Assembly (NCBI GenBank): GCA_900660155.1 | Contig: CABFPE010000120.1 | Span: 1,344,069-1,408,068 of the forward strand | From: Hofstenia miamia | Lineage: Eukaryota > Xenacoelomorpha > Acoela > Hofsteniidae | Direction: 5' to 3' | DNA: 64,000 nucleotides | Shown: in pieces, positions 1 through 12,450 of the stretch | How the letters are laid out: the number at the start of each line of letters is the position of its first letter | How positions within the stretch are numbered: the first letter of the stretch is position 1 | Notes under the pieces: model-generated | The model's database searches: none | The model's input: only the letters and a program-made list of their open reading frames with translations | What the model was told of the DNA's origin: nothing | Made by a program: the position numbers and the translations under genes

Positions 1-215
1 TATACGTAACTTAGATGTGAGTAAAGATCAAGGCACCAATTCATTTGCCCTCGCAACAGCCTTGTGATCGCTACACACATTGAATGCTTAGCTGCGCATT
101 ATAATTAATTAATCAAACCAGTTAACGATAAAGATAATTCTCCATCAACCAAATAATCCATTTTGTTCATATTTATAGACATTAATGCAAACATATTTAT
201 TATGCAAACAAGTAC
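1..215. other. left edge, no gene seen
   Basis: AT-rich sequence with no gene or repeat that I recognise. On the minus strand it lies downstream of the candidate exon at 216-339, so it may be intron. Confidence 0.4.
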
Positions 216-339
216 CTGTCGCTGTTTCAATTTCTGCAAGTCTACGTAGAATATATATGCGTGCTAATTGCTGCTTGCTAAAATAAACGTGGAGGGGTTC
301 GTCCACATGTGATTTGACAAAAGGTGAATGCGGCAAATA
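216..339 (-). CDS. candidate internal exon of an unidentified gene
   Basis: On the minus strand an open stretch encodes a polypeptide that looks protein-like rather than random: it contains PLHVYFSKQQLARIY followed by ILRRLAEIETATG. It is bounded by a possible acceptor (AG at 341-340) and a possible donor (AG|GTACTT, exon end at 216). The amphipathic, Leu/Arg/Glu-rich second half suggests a helix. I do not recognise the family, and no partner exon is visible because the gene would continue off the left edge or into non-coding DNA. It could be a chance ORF. Confidence 0.3.
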
Positions 340-748
340 CTTGTTTTTACAATTTTTTCAGATTACATGACGTGATGCTCATTCTATTAAAATGCAAGAA
401 ATAGGAAAATCAGAGTTTTATGTTTTACTGTATTATTCAATCTTGGTTATGTTTTCATTTATTTGTCTTTTAATGAATTATGCTACATTACACCAATGTT
501 TTATATATTTAGCTAACCCTAACCCTAAACCCTATCATGCAAAGTACACTAACTAAATAAAACCTAAAGCGTTCACAAATTTTCATTCACTGAAAGTGAA
601 AACAGCTGATTAAAGATATAGAAAATATCAAAATTGTGCTTTGCTAGAAATATAGTTATAATAGATTGAAATTTGCGTTATGCAATATCAGCTCTATGCA
701 TCGCCATGTGTAAAAACAGCTTATGTTTATATATATATATATATGTAT

Positions 749-1107
749 CAGACTTGTCAATGAGCCGTAATTTCTAAGCTCGGCTGGGCTCGTTTCAATT
801 TTGAGTAAGTTCTGCTCGGCTCGGCTCGCCACATAAATTCTTTCAATGAGGCTCGTTTCAGCCCGATATTTTTTTAAAATATTGTGCTCTCCGAATTTTT
901 TTCATTGCTCTTCCTATTATTTAATAATCATTTTAAAAATAAGATTAAAAGTAAGAAATATTGAATGAAAAAATAAGAAAAATCTGCATAATCAAATAAA
1001 CAAGCAGCACTATAAATTTGCTTTGCTTAAAAACAACTCGTTTTGGGCTCGTTTTATACCCAATACTCTGCTTAAGCTCGGCTCGGCTCGGCTCGTTGAC
1101 AAGTCTG
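749..1107. mobile_element. hAT-like MITE with GGCTCG word repeats
   Basis: The 359-bp segment begins CAGACTTGTCAATGAGCCG and ends with the inverted copy of it (CGGCTCGTTGACAAGTCTG), giving terminal inverted repeats of about 19 bp with one mismatch. The interior repeats the words GGCTCG and CTCG many times near both ends and is AT-rich in the middle. There is no coding capacity. It sits in an (AT)n tract, so an 8-bp target duplication cannot be verified. The CAG start, the length and the subterminal short-word repeats fit non-autonomous hAT elements. Confidence 0.7.
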
Positions 1108-1124
1108 TTATATATATATATATA

Positions 1125-2124
1125 NNNNNNNNNNNNNNNNNNNNNNNNNNNNNNNNNNNNNNNNNNNNNNNNNNNNNNNNNNNNNNNNNNNNNNNNNNNN
1201 NNNNNNNNNNNNNNNNNNNNNNNNNNNNNNNNNNNNNNNNNNNNNNNNNNNNNNNNNNNNNNNNNNNNNNNNNNNNNNNNNNNNNNNNNNNNNNNNNNNN
1301 NNNNNNNNNNNNNNNNNNNNNNNNNNNNNNNNNNNNNNNNNNNNNNNNNNNNNNNNNNNNNNNNNNNNNNNNNNNNNNNNNNNNNNNNNNNNNNNNNNNN
1401 NNNNNNNNNNNNNNNNNNNNNNNNNNNNNNNNNNNNNNNNNNNNNNNNNNNNNNNNNNNNNNNNNNNNNNNNNNNNNNNNNNNNNNNNNNNNNNNNNNNN
1501 NNNNNNNNNNNNNNNNNNNNNNNNNNNNNNNNNNNNNNNNNNNNNNNNNNNNNNNNNNNNNNNNNNNNNNNNNNNNNNNNNNNNNNNNNNNNNNNNNNNN
1601 NNNNNNNNNNNNNNNNNNNNNNNNNNNNNNNNNNNNNNNNNNNNNNNNNNNNNNNNNNNNNNNNNNNNNNNNNNNNNNNNNNNNNNNNNNNNNNNNNNNN
1701 NNNNNNNNNNNNNNNNNNNNNNNNNNNNNNNNNNNNNNNNNNNNNNNNNNNNNNNNNNNNNNNNNNNNNNNNNNNNNNNNNNNNNNNNNNNNNNNNNNNN
1801 NNNNNNNNNNNNNNNNNNNNNNNNNNNNNNNNNNNNNNNNNNNNNNNNNNNNNNNNNNNNNNNNNNNNNNNNNNNNNNNNNNNNNNNNNNNNNNNNNNNN
1901 NNNNNNNNNNNNNNNNNNNNNNNNNNNNNNNNNNNNNNNNNNNNNNNNNNNNNNNNNNNNNNNNNNNNNNNNNNNNNNNNNNNNNNNNNNNNNNNNNNNN
2001 NNNNNNNNNNNNNNNNNNNNNNNNNNNNNNNNNNNNNNNNNNNNNNNNNNNNNNNNNNNNNNNNNNNNNNNNNNNNNNNNNNNNNNNNNNNNNNNNNNNN
2101 NNNNNNNNNNNNNNNNNNNNNNNN
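1125..2124. other. assembly gap (1,000 N)
   Basis: Exactly 1,000 undetermined bases flanked on both sides by (AT)n. Reading frames that run through this gap are artefacts. Confidence 0.99.
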
Positions 2125-2222
2125 TTATATATATATATATATAATTTAGTTATGTATAATTCTTCTTTTCGTATATAGTATGAATATATATATATATATA
2201 TATATATAGTATATAGTATATA
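2125..2222. repeat. (AT)n microsatellite
   Basis: Two long TA runs with a short interruption directly right of the gap. The tract probably caused the gap. Confidence 0.9.
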
Positions 2223-3214
2223 CATGATTTCTAAATTTTCTGTAGGGAAAGCGAATTTAAAAGATGTGTGGATTCGATTAATAATCACATAGCTATGTAA
2301 ATAGAAGAGCAATGTTTTGATATTAAAATTGATTTCTTCCAAAGAATAGCAAATATATTCTCAAAGGGAATTTGTAAGCAGATATCAAAGACAGTTGTTG
2401 GCGAGGTAATTCTTCAACGTAATATTTGATTATATTAAATAATGTCTGTCACATTCGATTCATGTCTGCCCAATTATGTATTACAAAGAAGAAGCTAAAA
2501 TAACATCTATAATTGCATCCATCAAGGACATTTAAATAATTGGAAACAAACTATTAAAAGAAGTGTTTGATCTAACCCTAGGCTGGAGTAACTCCTTTGG
2601 GAATCTAGCCCTGGTGCAATTAACATTAAGTCAGTAATTTTGCGAAGTTAGACGTTTATTAACAAACATTCATTTATCAGATTTAGCTCAAATAAAAATC
2701 CATTACTTATCTAATAATACCCATTTATTTTATTTCAAAATTTGATTTTAGAATAACTAAATATTTAATCAAAATTCTTTAATTGATAACATGATTGTTT
2801 AAAGAATAAATTTTTTAAACAGTAGATAATTGCCTTCCCCCCGGATAGATTAATATCAATAATATCTCAAAATTAGTAATTCATTGATTTGCAAATTTGT
2901 TTAATAAACCATTCAAAATTATTAAAGTAACAGTGTCATTTCTATTAAATTAATATTAAAAATGATTGCAATTTATTACAAATAATGTTAATAAATTAGG
3001 TTTAATATAATATCAAGATGCTAAACAAAACTTGAATTATCAAAAATTCAGAATTTGGCACTTTCAAAGAATACTGCATAAATTCATATTAATATTGCAA
3101 AATTTAAATAGTTTGTTTGCAACTTTACAATTGAAATTTTTTTAGTATAACATTTAAACGTGTTTTGCTGTTTAAACATTTTAAATTTTTCTAGTGATGA
3201 TTTCGTATTTCTTC
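2223..3214. other. no gene seen
   Basis: AT-rich DNA without open frames, inverted repeats or recognisable element ends. Confidence 0.4.
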
Positions 3215-3575
3215 AGATACAGCTTGGGACTTTAATATACAGACGAACAAATTGATAAAAGCACGGAGGCCAGACATAGTAGCGGTAGACGAAGAAAATA
3301 GAATGAGAACAGCGATAGACTTAGCAGTACCAAATAACAGGCTTATAGAAAGCAGGGAAAAGACAAGGTAGACAAGTAAAGGAAATTGGCAAAGGAAAGA
3401 TTGTGGCAGATGAAGAAGGTCGAAGTACTCCCAGTAGTAGTCGGGGAACTAGGAGCAGCGAGTAAGAAGTATAAGAGATATTTGTAGAAGCCAGGATTAC
3501 TAAAATGGGGTGGCAAGCGTACATAGGAACAGCTAGTCTTGAGGAAGGCTCTCATACTCCCTGGGAACTGGTAAG
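3215..3575 (+). pseudogene. LINE 3' ORF fragment (C-terminal region)
   Basis: Translation on the plus strand gives WDFNIQTNKLIKARRPDIV, then DLAVPNNR and a degenerate tail. This is the conserved stretch after the reverse transcriptase in a common animal LINE type, whose members carry WDF.IQTD...RRPDI and IDIAVPGD. The copy has several stop codons and is truncated at both ends. No target duplication is seen. It is a dead retrotransposon remnant. Confidence 0.65.
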
Positions 3576-3769
3576 TTGCACGAGCTGAGAATTCCAACAA
3601 CGTAAGGCTGTGAGACGAAATGAGAGGATAATAAGGTATCATAATGATTCTATTAATACAGGAGAATCATATTAAATGTCCTCGCAAAAACTGATCCTGT
3701 TTTTGTTTTCCTTTAAGCAGGAGGTAGGGATCTAAGTGTGGATGTTGAATAATGCGCTCATTTGATTAT

Positions 3770-5190
3770 GTGGGTTTTGAGACCCATACTTGTACATTTT
3801 CATCAGGTTGGTAGATGACAGGCCGCATGGTTGTAAAAAGTTCGATTATAACAACACGTTTCCAGTGGGAATCTAATGAGTTTTGGAGAAATTCACTTTC
3901 CCCACCCCAGACTGTTGAATGTCGAATAAGAGTACAGATAGCTGAACTCAGCGGAAGAGAAGATGAGGTGTTTTAGTTTTCTCAACAAATACATCAACGA
4001 TATAGCCCTCTTTTGCACAGATTGGATATAAGATTTCTTGTCAATAGTGTATACACTTAGATGGGTTACCGCGGAATTGATACAAGGGTATCTGGGTACG
4101 GCTCTCGACTTAATCTAATCAGAAGTTCTTGTGATTTGGATTCACACACCAGGAACTCATTTTCTCCACAATATGCAGACAAACACTATGTCCCAGTATT
4201 AGCAGTCTTGCATGTGGGTGCCAGCAAAACACGTTTTGCCAACATCAGCAAATTTCATTAAATTGCTGTCTCGTAAACACCATCACTATAAACATCGCAA
4301 GTAGAAATGTTAAAAAAAATGCAAACGACAGACTGTGTTAAGCTACACCTTTTTTGTGTAGAACATGACATCGCTTAGACAGAAAAATGCCCACCTAATT
4401 TCTAAAATGCGTGTTGACTTCCGGGGCTATTTTCCACGATTTTTGAAAAACCAAGCAGTGAGGCACACGGTCAAAAGCTTGCAAAGGTTCTATGGCAAAT
4501 AGGCAGGCATAATCGAAATTATTACTGTAGAATGTATTTCAAACATTTTGGCGATGGATTATTGCTGCCTTCGCAGAGCTGTATTTCCGGAAACATGACA
4601 AGCATTCATTGTAGGGGATGTGATGTACTTTCTATGCATCAAGCACTCAAATACGAAACACGTAACTGAACTTGATCTCAAGTTGTCCAAAGTAATCGGT
4701 TTTCCAACTTTTGGGATAGAATAAACATTGGATAGTTTCTGTAGGACCGGGAAACTCTGAATTCTAAAAAAAATGTTAAATACGCGGTGCATTACTGTTG
4801 CTATGTTCTGCGCGCCTTCACTAATAACAAAGAATGGGACTCCATCTGGATCTCAGCCTATTGCAGTTTCTTGACAGCAGCCTGATAAATTTCCATTAAT
4901 GACAACTCCGGGAGTGCATCACTACGTTATCTGAGCTTGGGGTGATAGTACATAGTGATCAACTTAATCCACATCAATTTTGATTTGATTGGATTTTGGG
5001 TGTTTTCCAGTTTGAGTGCTAAAATGTCATCATTGAGATTAAACTTTTTTACTACAGATGCATATATTTTCAAAAATTCTTCATCATCAATGTTGTTTTG
5101 CATCAAGCATTCAGTTGAAAAGATGTTTGACACATCATTAGCTTTCAACGTAACAGTTCTGTATGAATATTGAGCCTCTAGCAAAAAATC
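3770..5190 (-). pseudogene. decayed LINE reverse transcriptase
   Basis: On the minus strand the order of motifs is that of a non-LTR reverse transcriptase: an upstream N-terminal stretch (5184-4927), DPDGVP near 4840 (the GPDG.P motif), IPKVGKP near 4710, and AFDRVPH near 4465 (the catalytic-Asp block usually seen as SKAFDRV.H). The frame changes several times and stops are frequent. The 3' part below about 4.4 kb can no longer be aligned by eye. It lies in opposite orientation to the LINE piece at 3.2-3.6 kb, so they are separate insertions. Confidence 0.65.
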
Positions 5191-6150
5191 ACTCAGTGAA
5201 AATCTTGGTTATAGAAACTGCTGAATCGTTAGTTAAACTTTGCTTGTTCGAAATTGGAGGTTGCCAAATATTTTACTGAACTTAAATGTCCGGGCATTGT
5301 AGGTATGTGTTTCTGAAGGCATTCCGGTGTCAAATGTCCACACTGTCATTGAATCAAGGTATTGTTAATAAATCACACAAACCTCAATCTCTAAGAGCTC
5401 TTCATGATATCAAATGTACAGAAGAAATTGAACAATGAAACATACAGAAGACACAATTTCAAAAATCAAGATTGGGAAAACTAAAGAAATGATAACATAA
5501 AAGATCAAAACCTAAGTAGAGAAGGTAGGCATAATAATTTGAACCATTTACTGAAGTTGATTTAAATTGGAACCACATTTAAACTATATATGTATATTAT
5601 TCGTGAGCCGCTAATTTAGATATAAGAAAACTCTCATCTTTGTTGGACATCTGGATGATGAAAGCTGATATTATTTATGAAAAACCGAACACGGGGTTTC
5701 ATTTCTGAGAAAACTTGGGCTTTGACGGTGCTGCAGAACAAAGTCTCATATATTCCATGCAGTACGTTAAAGCGACTTCGCTAATCTTTGATGCCCTGAA
5801 CTTTGCACCATCTGCAGATGTGCAGGGTAATTAAATGTCATTAATTGTCAAAGACATAATCTAAATTACCTTCCAAAGAATGCAGCAAACGAAAATCTTT
5901 GTTAAATAGTGTTCGTGTCTCAAACCAAAAATAATTTCAGTAAACGAATTTTTTATTTCTTAAATTGCAATTAAACAATTTTTTGCAAAATATATTCTAA
6001 TTTTTTATTGATTCCTTCCTTCAAATAAGTTGCATACGTGGCCTCAGAACTAGAATTTTAGAACCCAGTGCAGAGCCTAAGATTTTCAATCAACTTCAAG
6101 ACCTGCTTCTATATACAAATTATATGAATATACAGATATATATATTATAT
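5191..6150. other. no gene seen
   Basis: AT-rich non-coding DNA. It may include the 5' part of the LINE relic to its left, but no motif supports that. Confidence 0.35.
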
Positions 6151-6617
6151 TAGTGCTGGATTCGGTTCGGTTAATCTGCAGGAGCCGATTAATCAGGTTA
6201 AAATCCGGTTAATTTATTCTATTTTTGATTTTCAAAATTTATTAATTTCAATAATTGCAGTGTTACAAAGCAATAGAAATTGTAGCAAAGGGTTCAAAGA
6301 TTTCTACTTGTTATAATTCTCGTCCTAATCTCCATTTTGGCATACAAATAATTGAATTGCAATAATGCATGCACTATTTAAAAAAAATCAAATTGAAAAG
6401 AAAATGATGCATTGACTCTAACATGTTTAAATTTGCATTATTGTTGTAGAGCATATTTCATTTAGATAAAATCATTCATAAAGTTCGAGATTTATTATTC
6501 TATTTCATTTTGTATAACTACAACATTTCTTTCATTCAATTTTTATAGACTTTGCATTCAATTTCATTAATATTTGCTTCATAAAAATTTTATGTTTAAA
6601 ATAACAAGGACGATATA

Positions 6618-6658
<41 letters not shown>

Positions 6659-7118
6659 TATTGTATAAATGAGCGAAAACATAGAGATGACAAAAATGAA
6701 GTTGTATATTTTTCTCACAGTCTGCTTTCAAATTGCTCCTTATTCATCTCAGTTGGAGGTAAAGACGAAAACATAATTTTGACACAGAAATTATGTCAAT
6801 ATTTAATGGTAAAAAATGTGGACTTGCTTATGAACTCATTAAGGCAGATTACAAAACAAAAATGGACAAGATTAAACAATGCATACTTAAATTTTGCATC
6901 GGAATTCATTTGATTAAATTATTAAATATCGAATGTATGTAAATTTAATATATATATAATATTAAATATCGAATGAATATGTAAATTTTATTTTAGCACA
7001 TAGAAATAAACCAATTTCATTTTGAATGGATAAAAACTAGAATATACTTTACTTTTTAACTTGAATATGATCCTAATTTTTCAATCTGGTTAAAGTATAT
7101 AAGGGACGCACAGCACTA
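6151..7118. mobile_element. hAT-like non-autonomous element, TAGTGCTG ends
   Basis: The left end is TAGTGCTGGATTCGGTTCGG and the right end is the inverse of TAGTGCTGTGCGTCCC, so the terminal 8 bp match perfectly and further similarity fades. TAGTGCTG is a common start for hAT-type ends. Near the ends the words CGGTT and GGTTAA recur. The 968-bp interior is AT-rich, includes an (AT)n run at 6621-6653 and has no coding potential. Flanks are (AT)n, so a target duplication cannot be proved. Confidence 0.55.
6621..6653. repeat. (AT)n microsatellite
   Basis: Uninterrupted TA run inside the 6.15-7.12 kb element. Confidence 0.9.
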
Positions 7119-7159
7119 ATATACATATATATATATATATGTATATATATACAATTCAT

Positions 7160-7956
7160 TTATTAAATAAACTTGAAACAATTAAAAAACGGAAAGAAAG
7201 AATCAATTATCAGTATCATCAGAGGAAATTAGTAATTGATTTAACAATATTAATGAATCTGTTACTCTGGATAAAACTGTGTTTCTAACATCTTTTCAAA
7301 ATGCAACTTCAAAAGATATCTTTAAATATTTAAGATCATTTCGTCAAAATTAGGTTTTTCTAATACCATCGAAAACACTATTGCAAATAGTTCAAGTAAA
7401 ACCTGAACTGTTTTCTCTTGACTTTTCAATGATTTTCACTAAAAAAAACAAAGTTGATATACAATCATTTAAGAAAACACAATTAATATTCCTTGATGAA
7501 TTTCATTTCACTGAATTTGATATTTATCAAATTATCATAAAGATGAAAGTGACTTCGTCTCATTCAGTAGATGCCTTGCCTTCAATTTTCATTAAGAACA
7601 CTGTATCATGTATTATACCTCATCTTTACATTATATTTAATCACATCATTGAAAATTGTATATTTCCTCAAATTTGGAAAATTTCGTACATTACGCCAAT
7701 ACATAAAAGCGGAAATAGAACTCAAATTAATAATTATCGACCAATTAGTCTTCTTCTCAGAGTATAATTAATTTTTGAAAGATTGTTGTTTAATTTCATA
7801 TACAATTATGTAGAACCTAAATTAAGTAAGTCCCAACATGGCTTTAGAAAAGGTTCTTCTATGGTTACAAATCTCTTAGGATATCATGAATAGATTTACA
7901 ATAACTTTGATGAGAATATATCTTGCTATGCCATATACTTCGACATTTCCAAAGCA
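7160..7956 (+). pseudogene. LINE reverse transcriptase fragment
   Basis: From 7381 the frame is open for 128 codons and then continues past a stop. Visible motifs are the linker region, YITPIHKSGN and NNYRPISLL (RT block 2), SQHGFRKGSS (block 3) and AIYFDISKA (block 4 with the catalytic Asp), where an N at 7957 breaks it. Stops lie after YRPISLLLRV and in block 3. The upstream part 7160-7380 reads as the degraded N-terminal region of the same ORF. It is a truncated non-LTR element of the Jockey/CR1 kind. Confidence 0.75.
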
Positions 7957-7969
7957 NCGCACAGCACTA

Positions 7970-8002
<33 letters not shown>
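7957..8002. repeat. single-N join, then repeat of the 7.1-kb element end
   Basis: After one N at 7957 the sequence repeats the right end of the 6.15-kb element (CGCACAGCACTA) and its flank for about 35 bases, then runs into (AT)n. Either a second copy of that element was cut at a contig join, or the join repeats the same locus. Confidence 0.6.
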
Positions 8003-8006
<4 letters not shown>

Positions 8007-9386
8007 ATAGGGATAAGACTTTTTAAATTTCTTATGAAATTCAAATTTTCTGTATTACAGCTGAGTTTTTGTCTAAAACTTATAAAATGTCTTTTTTTCT
8101 TTGCTGCTGCAAAAATATTTCACCTCCAGCTTCATAATTGTAAAATCATTTTCACAACAAATAGTTGGGCTAACTAATGGAAGCAATTTCTTGTTAAACA
8201 TATTGGCATTAGCAAAATCTTGCATCTTTTGGCTCCTGAGTGCTGTTTGATATCTGTCTTCTCTATCAATAAAGAGTCTTAGTATCTTTGGACAACATTT
8301 TAAGTAAAATGCTCATTTACAGATCAAATTCAAACTTCATGTCTTTTAGTTTTGAACTAGAAGAATGATTAATTTTTATAGGTGATGTTTGAATTTAATT
8401 AAATATTAATTTATTGCCCTAGGAGTACATACTCAAACTCAACTCGAAGTCGAAATCTCACCTCAACATTTCGAGTACTCGAAAACAATTCGATATTAGC
8501 TTGAATGGGATCTATTTTTCTTTAATTTTTTACCCTGCAATTTCTAAGAATCCACAATATAAGTTTAAATATAATTGTATTGTTATATGTTGTTCTTGTA
8601 CTATGAGAATTTTGGGAATATAGCATTAGTAAATTTGCAATTTCTGGTCCAAGCTAAAAATCTTGAGAATGCTTCCAACTGCTAAATCATAGGTATGCAT
8701 ACAATGTTGAGTAAATTTAATCACATTGCACAACTTTACATGATTTCTATATTTGGATTTTATGATAATCAATGCTTAGAATAGCATCGGGATTTTGCTA
8801 TATACCTATTGGGATCCCAGAGTTGAATTTATCATTTATTTGATTATTTTTAAATTGCAAATAAAAGCAGACGATCAAAAATGTTTATGGTTTTTCATTT
8901 GCGTTGATTACCTTTGAAAATTCTTTAGCATCTGCACGAAAGATTATTACGCAAAAGAAATTAGCTTTGGCGCCATTTTGTCGCAGGTGTCTTAAAAAAT
9001 TGAAAGTAAACGCATAAAATTTTCCATTTCACAAGAATAACAGATGTCTCCTTTCTTAAGACCTAAAAGAAATAATTTCTGGATTTATTTGCCCATAAAG
9101 TGTAAACAAACAAGGTTATGCATCTTTAATTCAGATTTAACATCAAACAAAAATAGACTCTTTCAACATTTAAAACATTGTCTAAACTTGGAAAAATTTC
9201 ATTTCACAAAATACTCATCTTGCCCAACTGTGAAATCTAACAAATTTTTTGCAAACATTGGGGACAGATAAAAATTTTATAAGGTGCAAAACTGGCATTT
9301 TAGTTTACAGTGGATGACCTTAGTTTAGATATTCGAATCCAGCGGTTAATTTTGCTAAGTGTTGAACAAGCAAAATGTAACCCTTA
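8003..9386. other. no gene seen; ACTCGA words near 8.44-8.51 kb
   Basis: Non-coding. Between 8440 and 8510 the words ACTCGA and TCGAA recur in both orientations, like the subterminal parts of the MITEs here, but I cannot find matching ends. A short plus-strand ORF at 9044-9271 has no recognisable motif. Confidence 0.35.
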
Positions 9387-9812
9387 TAGAGGAGTGCGGG
9401 ACTGATAGTAAGTTCCGATCAAGTATCTGAGCCTACCGGCACTGGAACCGATTACCGCAACTAAGAAAATTACTTCATGACCAAGCGGGACCGGGACCAG
9501 ATACCTATATGTGCATAATATCATGAATTCTCACCCTAGTATATATTAAGCATTCCATTTACTAAAAATAATGCACTTAGTATTAATTTCACCAGTTCCT
9601 TTATATTAATCTCCAGCTACATATTTTAGTTATCTACATTGTATATTTTCGTTATCAATTAAAAAATTCTAAGTTGAGATGTGGTAGCAAAATCAATTAC
9701 CCAATGGCTATGGGGACCAAAATTTACTTTTCGTGATTGGGACCAAAAAATACTTTCGCAATAGGGATCGTACGAGACCGGGACCAAATATACCTAGTCC
9801 TAAACACCTCTA
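9387..9812. mobile_element. hAT-like MITE with GGGACC words
   Basis: The left end reads TAGAGGAGTGCGGGACT and the right end, inverted, TAGAGGTGTTTAGGACT. The flanking octamers are AACCCTTA (9379-9386) and AATCTTTA (9813-9820), which differ only by two C/T transitions and so look like a decayed 8-bp target duplication. The words GGGACC/GGTCCC and GGGACCAAA recur in both halves. At 426 bp it has no coding capacity. The features fit a non-autonomous hAT element. Confidence 0.7.
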
Positions 9813-10029
9813 AATCTTTACCGTTTAATTTTTTTACCCTTTTATTCTCTGATAGTGAGGCTATAGTGCTGAATTACTCTTATAATACCTAAAGATGTAG
9901 TAATTTTTGCTTAACTAAGTGATCTAGAATATATTTAAAGGAAATGTTTCATGTTAATTAAATTTCTTTCAGCACATTAGCAAATGCAGCAACTAATCCA
10001 AACATAATGAAATCATTCTTAGCTCTAAG

Positions 10030-10061
<32 letters not shown>

Positions 10062-11252
10062 NAGTTAGATATAGAGATGGAAATTAATCAATTCACTGAT
10101 CCACACCCTCAAGCATCATGGCCCACCAGTGAAGTTAGCATCAATTCAAACTTAATCAAATGCTCCAAGATGATACTTATTCACACAACTATTGACATAA
10201 ACTTCTCAAAGTAAATGCATTGTACAGTATATGTAAGCACCAAACAGTTAAAAACAAAGCAAATTAGTGAATATATTTGATGACTTCAATAAAAACCATA
10301 AACTAGTGATATTTCATTTCTTAAGAGCATGCTGAAATAACACATAAGAGACAGCAATCAAAAAAATTATTATACTCAACATTAAAATAGTCCTACTAAA
10401 AGTTTTTTTTATATCAAGTCTTAGCATGATATTAATTTCAAAAGTTGACTGACAACTTCAAGTGCATCCTCTCCTTTAGGTTGATGTGATTATTTAAGAA
10501 AATGGACGATTGTTGATACTGAATAAACTTAAAAAAATCATTAATGCGTTCCTTATAACTTGATAAAAGGAAGTAGATAGAAAAAATTTTTTCCAGAAAT
10601 TTGAGGTATTTTATTCGCCATGCAAATAGGTAGTTTAAGTTGCATGAATTTCTGAGTGGGTTAAATAAATAGGTAGACAATTCCATTTATGTCTGGCTGA
10701 ATGTCCTTAGCTAGAGTAAGGAAATAATTTAATTTTAGATACTGGAAATTGGAAGTAATTAAGGCATCAAGGAAATTTAGGTTGTTTCAAGCAATCTATT
10801 TAATGACATAATGTTGACCCAATCTTCATTTTTCAGAAATCTGTTTTAGAAAGGCCTAAACAATATAAACCAGAAGGAAGTATATATTAATATATGTTAA
10901 TTTTTGTTTATGCTCATTGTAGAAGAACAATTTCTTCATATAATTTGAAAAAATGTATATACTTTTGTCTACATAGCTTCTATGTGGGCTTTCCTTCAAT
11001 CAATTATTATTTATTGGCTTTGTGAACACCTATGCCCAGTTACAAGTGAAAATTGGATGCAGAAAAGTTTGCAATTTGTGACTAATTTTTTGTGAATTAA
11101 AAGGAGTTTATTATCTTCATAAAAAAACTCATTATATCTCAACAAAAGTCAAGTTTTTTCATGCTGCCATCTGATAATATCGCAACCCATACATTGATTA
11201 ATACAAGACTATTGATCATCTACATTGTAATATTTTGGGGTATGCTGAAGAA
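9813..11252. other. no gene seen
   Basis: AT-rich non-coding DNA containing an (AT)n run at 10031-10061 that ends in a single N at 10062. The minus-strand ORF at 10438-10686 is low-complexity and I do not support it as a gene. Confidence 0.35.
10031..10062. repeat. (AT)n microsatellite ending in N
   Basis: TA run broken by an undetermined base at 10062, another likely contig join. Confidence 0.9.
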
Positions 11253-11364
11253 ATTGTGCATAAGCACTAAATAATTGAATTCAAGAAGAGCTTAATTCTA
11301 GACAATTTATTGTGCATAAGCACTAAATAATTGAATTCAAGAAGAGCTTAATTCTAGACAATTT
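11253..11364. repeat. 56-bp perfect tandem duplication
   Basis: The unit starting ATTGTGCATAAGCACTAAAT occurs at 11253 and again at 11309, with no mismatch seen over the unit. Its own core, GTGCATAAGCAC, is near-palindromic. No N lies at the junction. Confidence 0.9.
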
Positions 11365-12450
11365 TGATTTCTGATTACATCTATTCCTAGTGATAAGTCC
11401 AGTTATATTGTTATGGAACGAAATGGTGAAAATTATTCAGACAAAACTAAATAATGCCAGTGATACATATATTTTCAGATTTTGTAAGACTGACAAACAA
11501 GTTAAAGTTTCCAATTATTCAATAATTAAGTAGTTGGAGAAGTGATTTGCATTTTACGGAGTTAAGATATGTAAGTACCTTTCATGTTGTTATGCATTAA
11601 AAATTTTAGGAATATTTTTTAAATGCATAACAATCATATATATATATATATATATATTTGGATTATAGTTGATTTAATATACATGTATAGCTCTAAAACA
11701 TGTAATGAAAAATGATATAATGTAAAAAAATTTCTAATGAATACACATAAATCTCAACAGTTCCAATAATGGTTGCTCTTCGTGAATTTTAAAATTTTGA
11801 GTCATCACGTTTGACTGAAAAATATTTGCGCAAATTGAAAGTGAAAAAACGGAAACGAGAAATATGGTTAAATGAAATACACTGAAAAATTACCTTCTCC
11901 ATTGCAGTGAGACTCCCTACATCCGGGAAAAAAATGTTCATACATATTCAATAATGTTCTTCTTAAAAATTTTAGCAAAAGTTAAGTAACTTCAACTTAT
12001 TGCCTTTTTTGAAAGCAAAAAGTTAAATGTTACTATTTTGAAAATATACTGTGTTACTCTTGACCTGATCAGCAAATGGTAGTCCAGAAGTCACTACAGT
12101 AAATGAAATAAAAAAGAAAAAGAACAAAAAACATAATCTATTGTCAATCACGTTTGAGAGAAATTTATTCAACAATTGAAGAATGCATATATAACAATTA
12201 AAGTTTATAGTTATATTTGATCATAAACAAACACTTTTCATGTTATTAATACCAAATAAATTTATATCTAAATTTTTTATCATTGTTAAGAAAATATATG
12301 CAAAAATCATTGATATTTATTGCATCTCTTAATACTTGAAGTTTGTGCAAGTTTGTATTTTCTAAGAATAGATTTGAATATTTTTAAGATGATTAAATTA
12401 ATTTTTAGGCCAATATTAATGGTATGTATACAATAAGGAACAAATAAATC
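11365..12450. other. no gene seen
   Basis: AT-rich, non-coding, with an (AT)n run near 11638-11658. Confidence 0.35.

Noticed and set aside
513..532. Telomere-like CTAACCCTAACCCTAAACCC
   Set aside because: Only about three units in the middle of ordinary sequence; far too short to call an internal telomeric tract.
945..2342. Open frames of 370-465 codons on both strands
   Set aside because: They consist almost entirely of the 1,000-N gap and (AT)n translated as Tyr/Ile repeats.
9320..9350. TTCGAATCC resembling a tRNA T-arm
   Set aside because: No acceptor stem, anticodon arm or D-arm can be folded around it.
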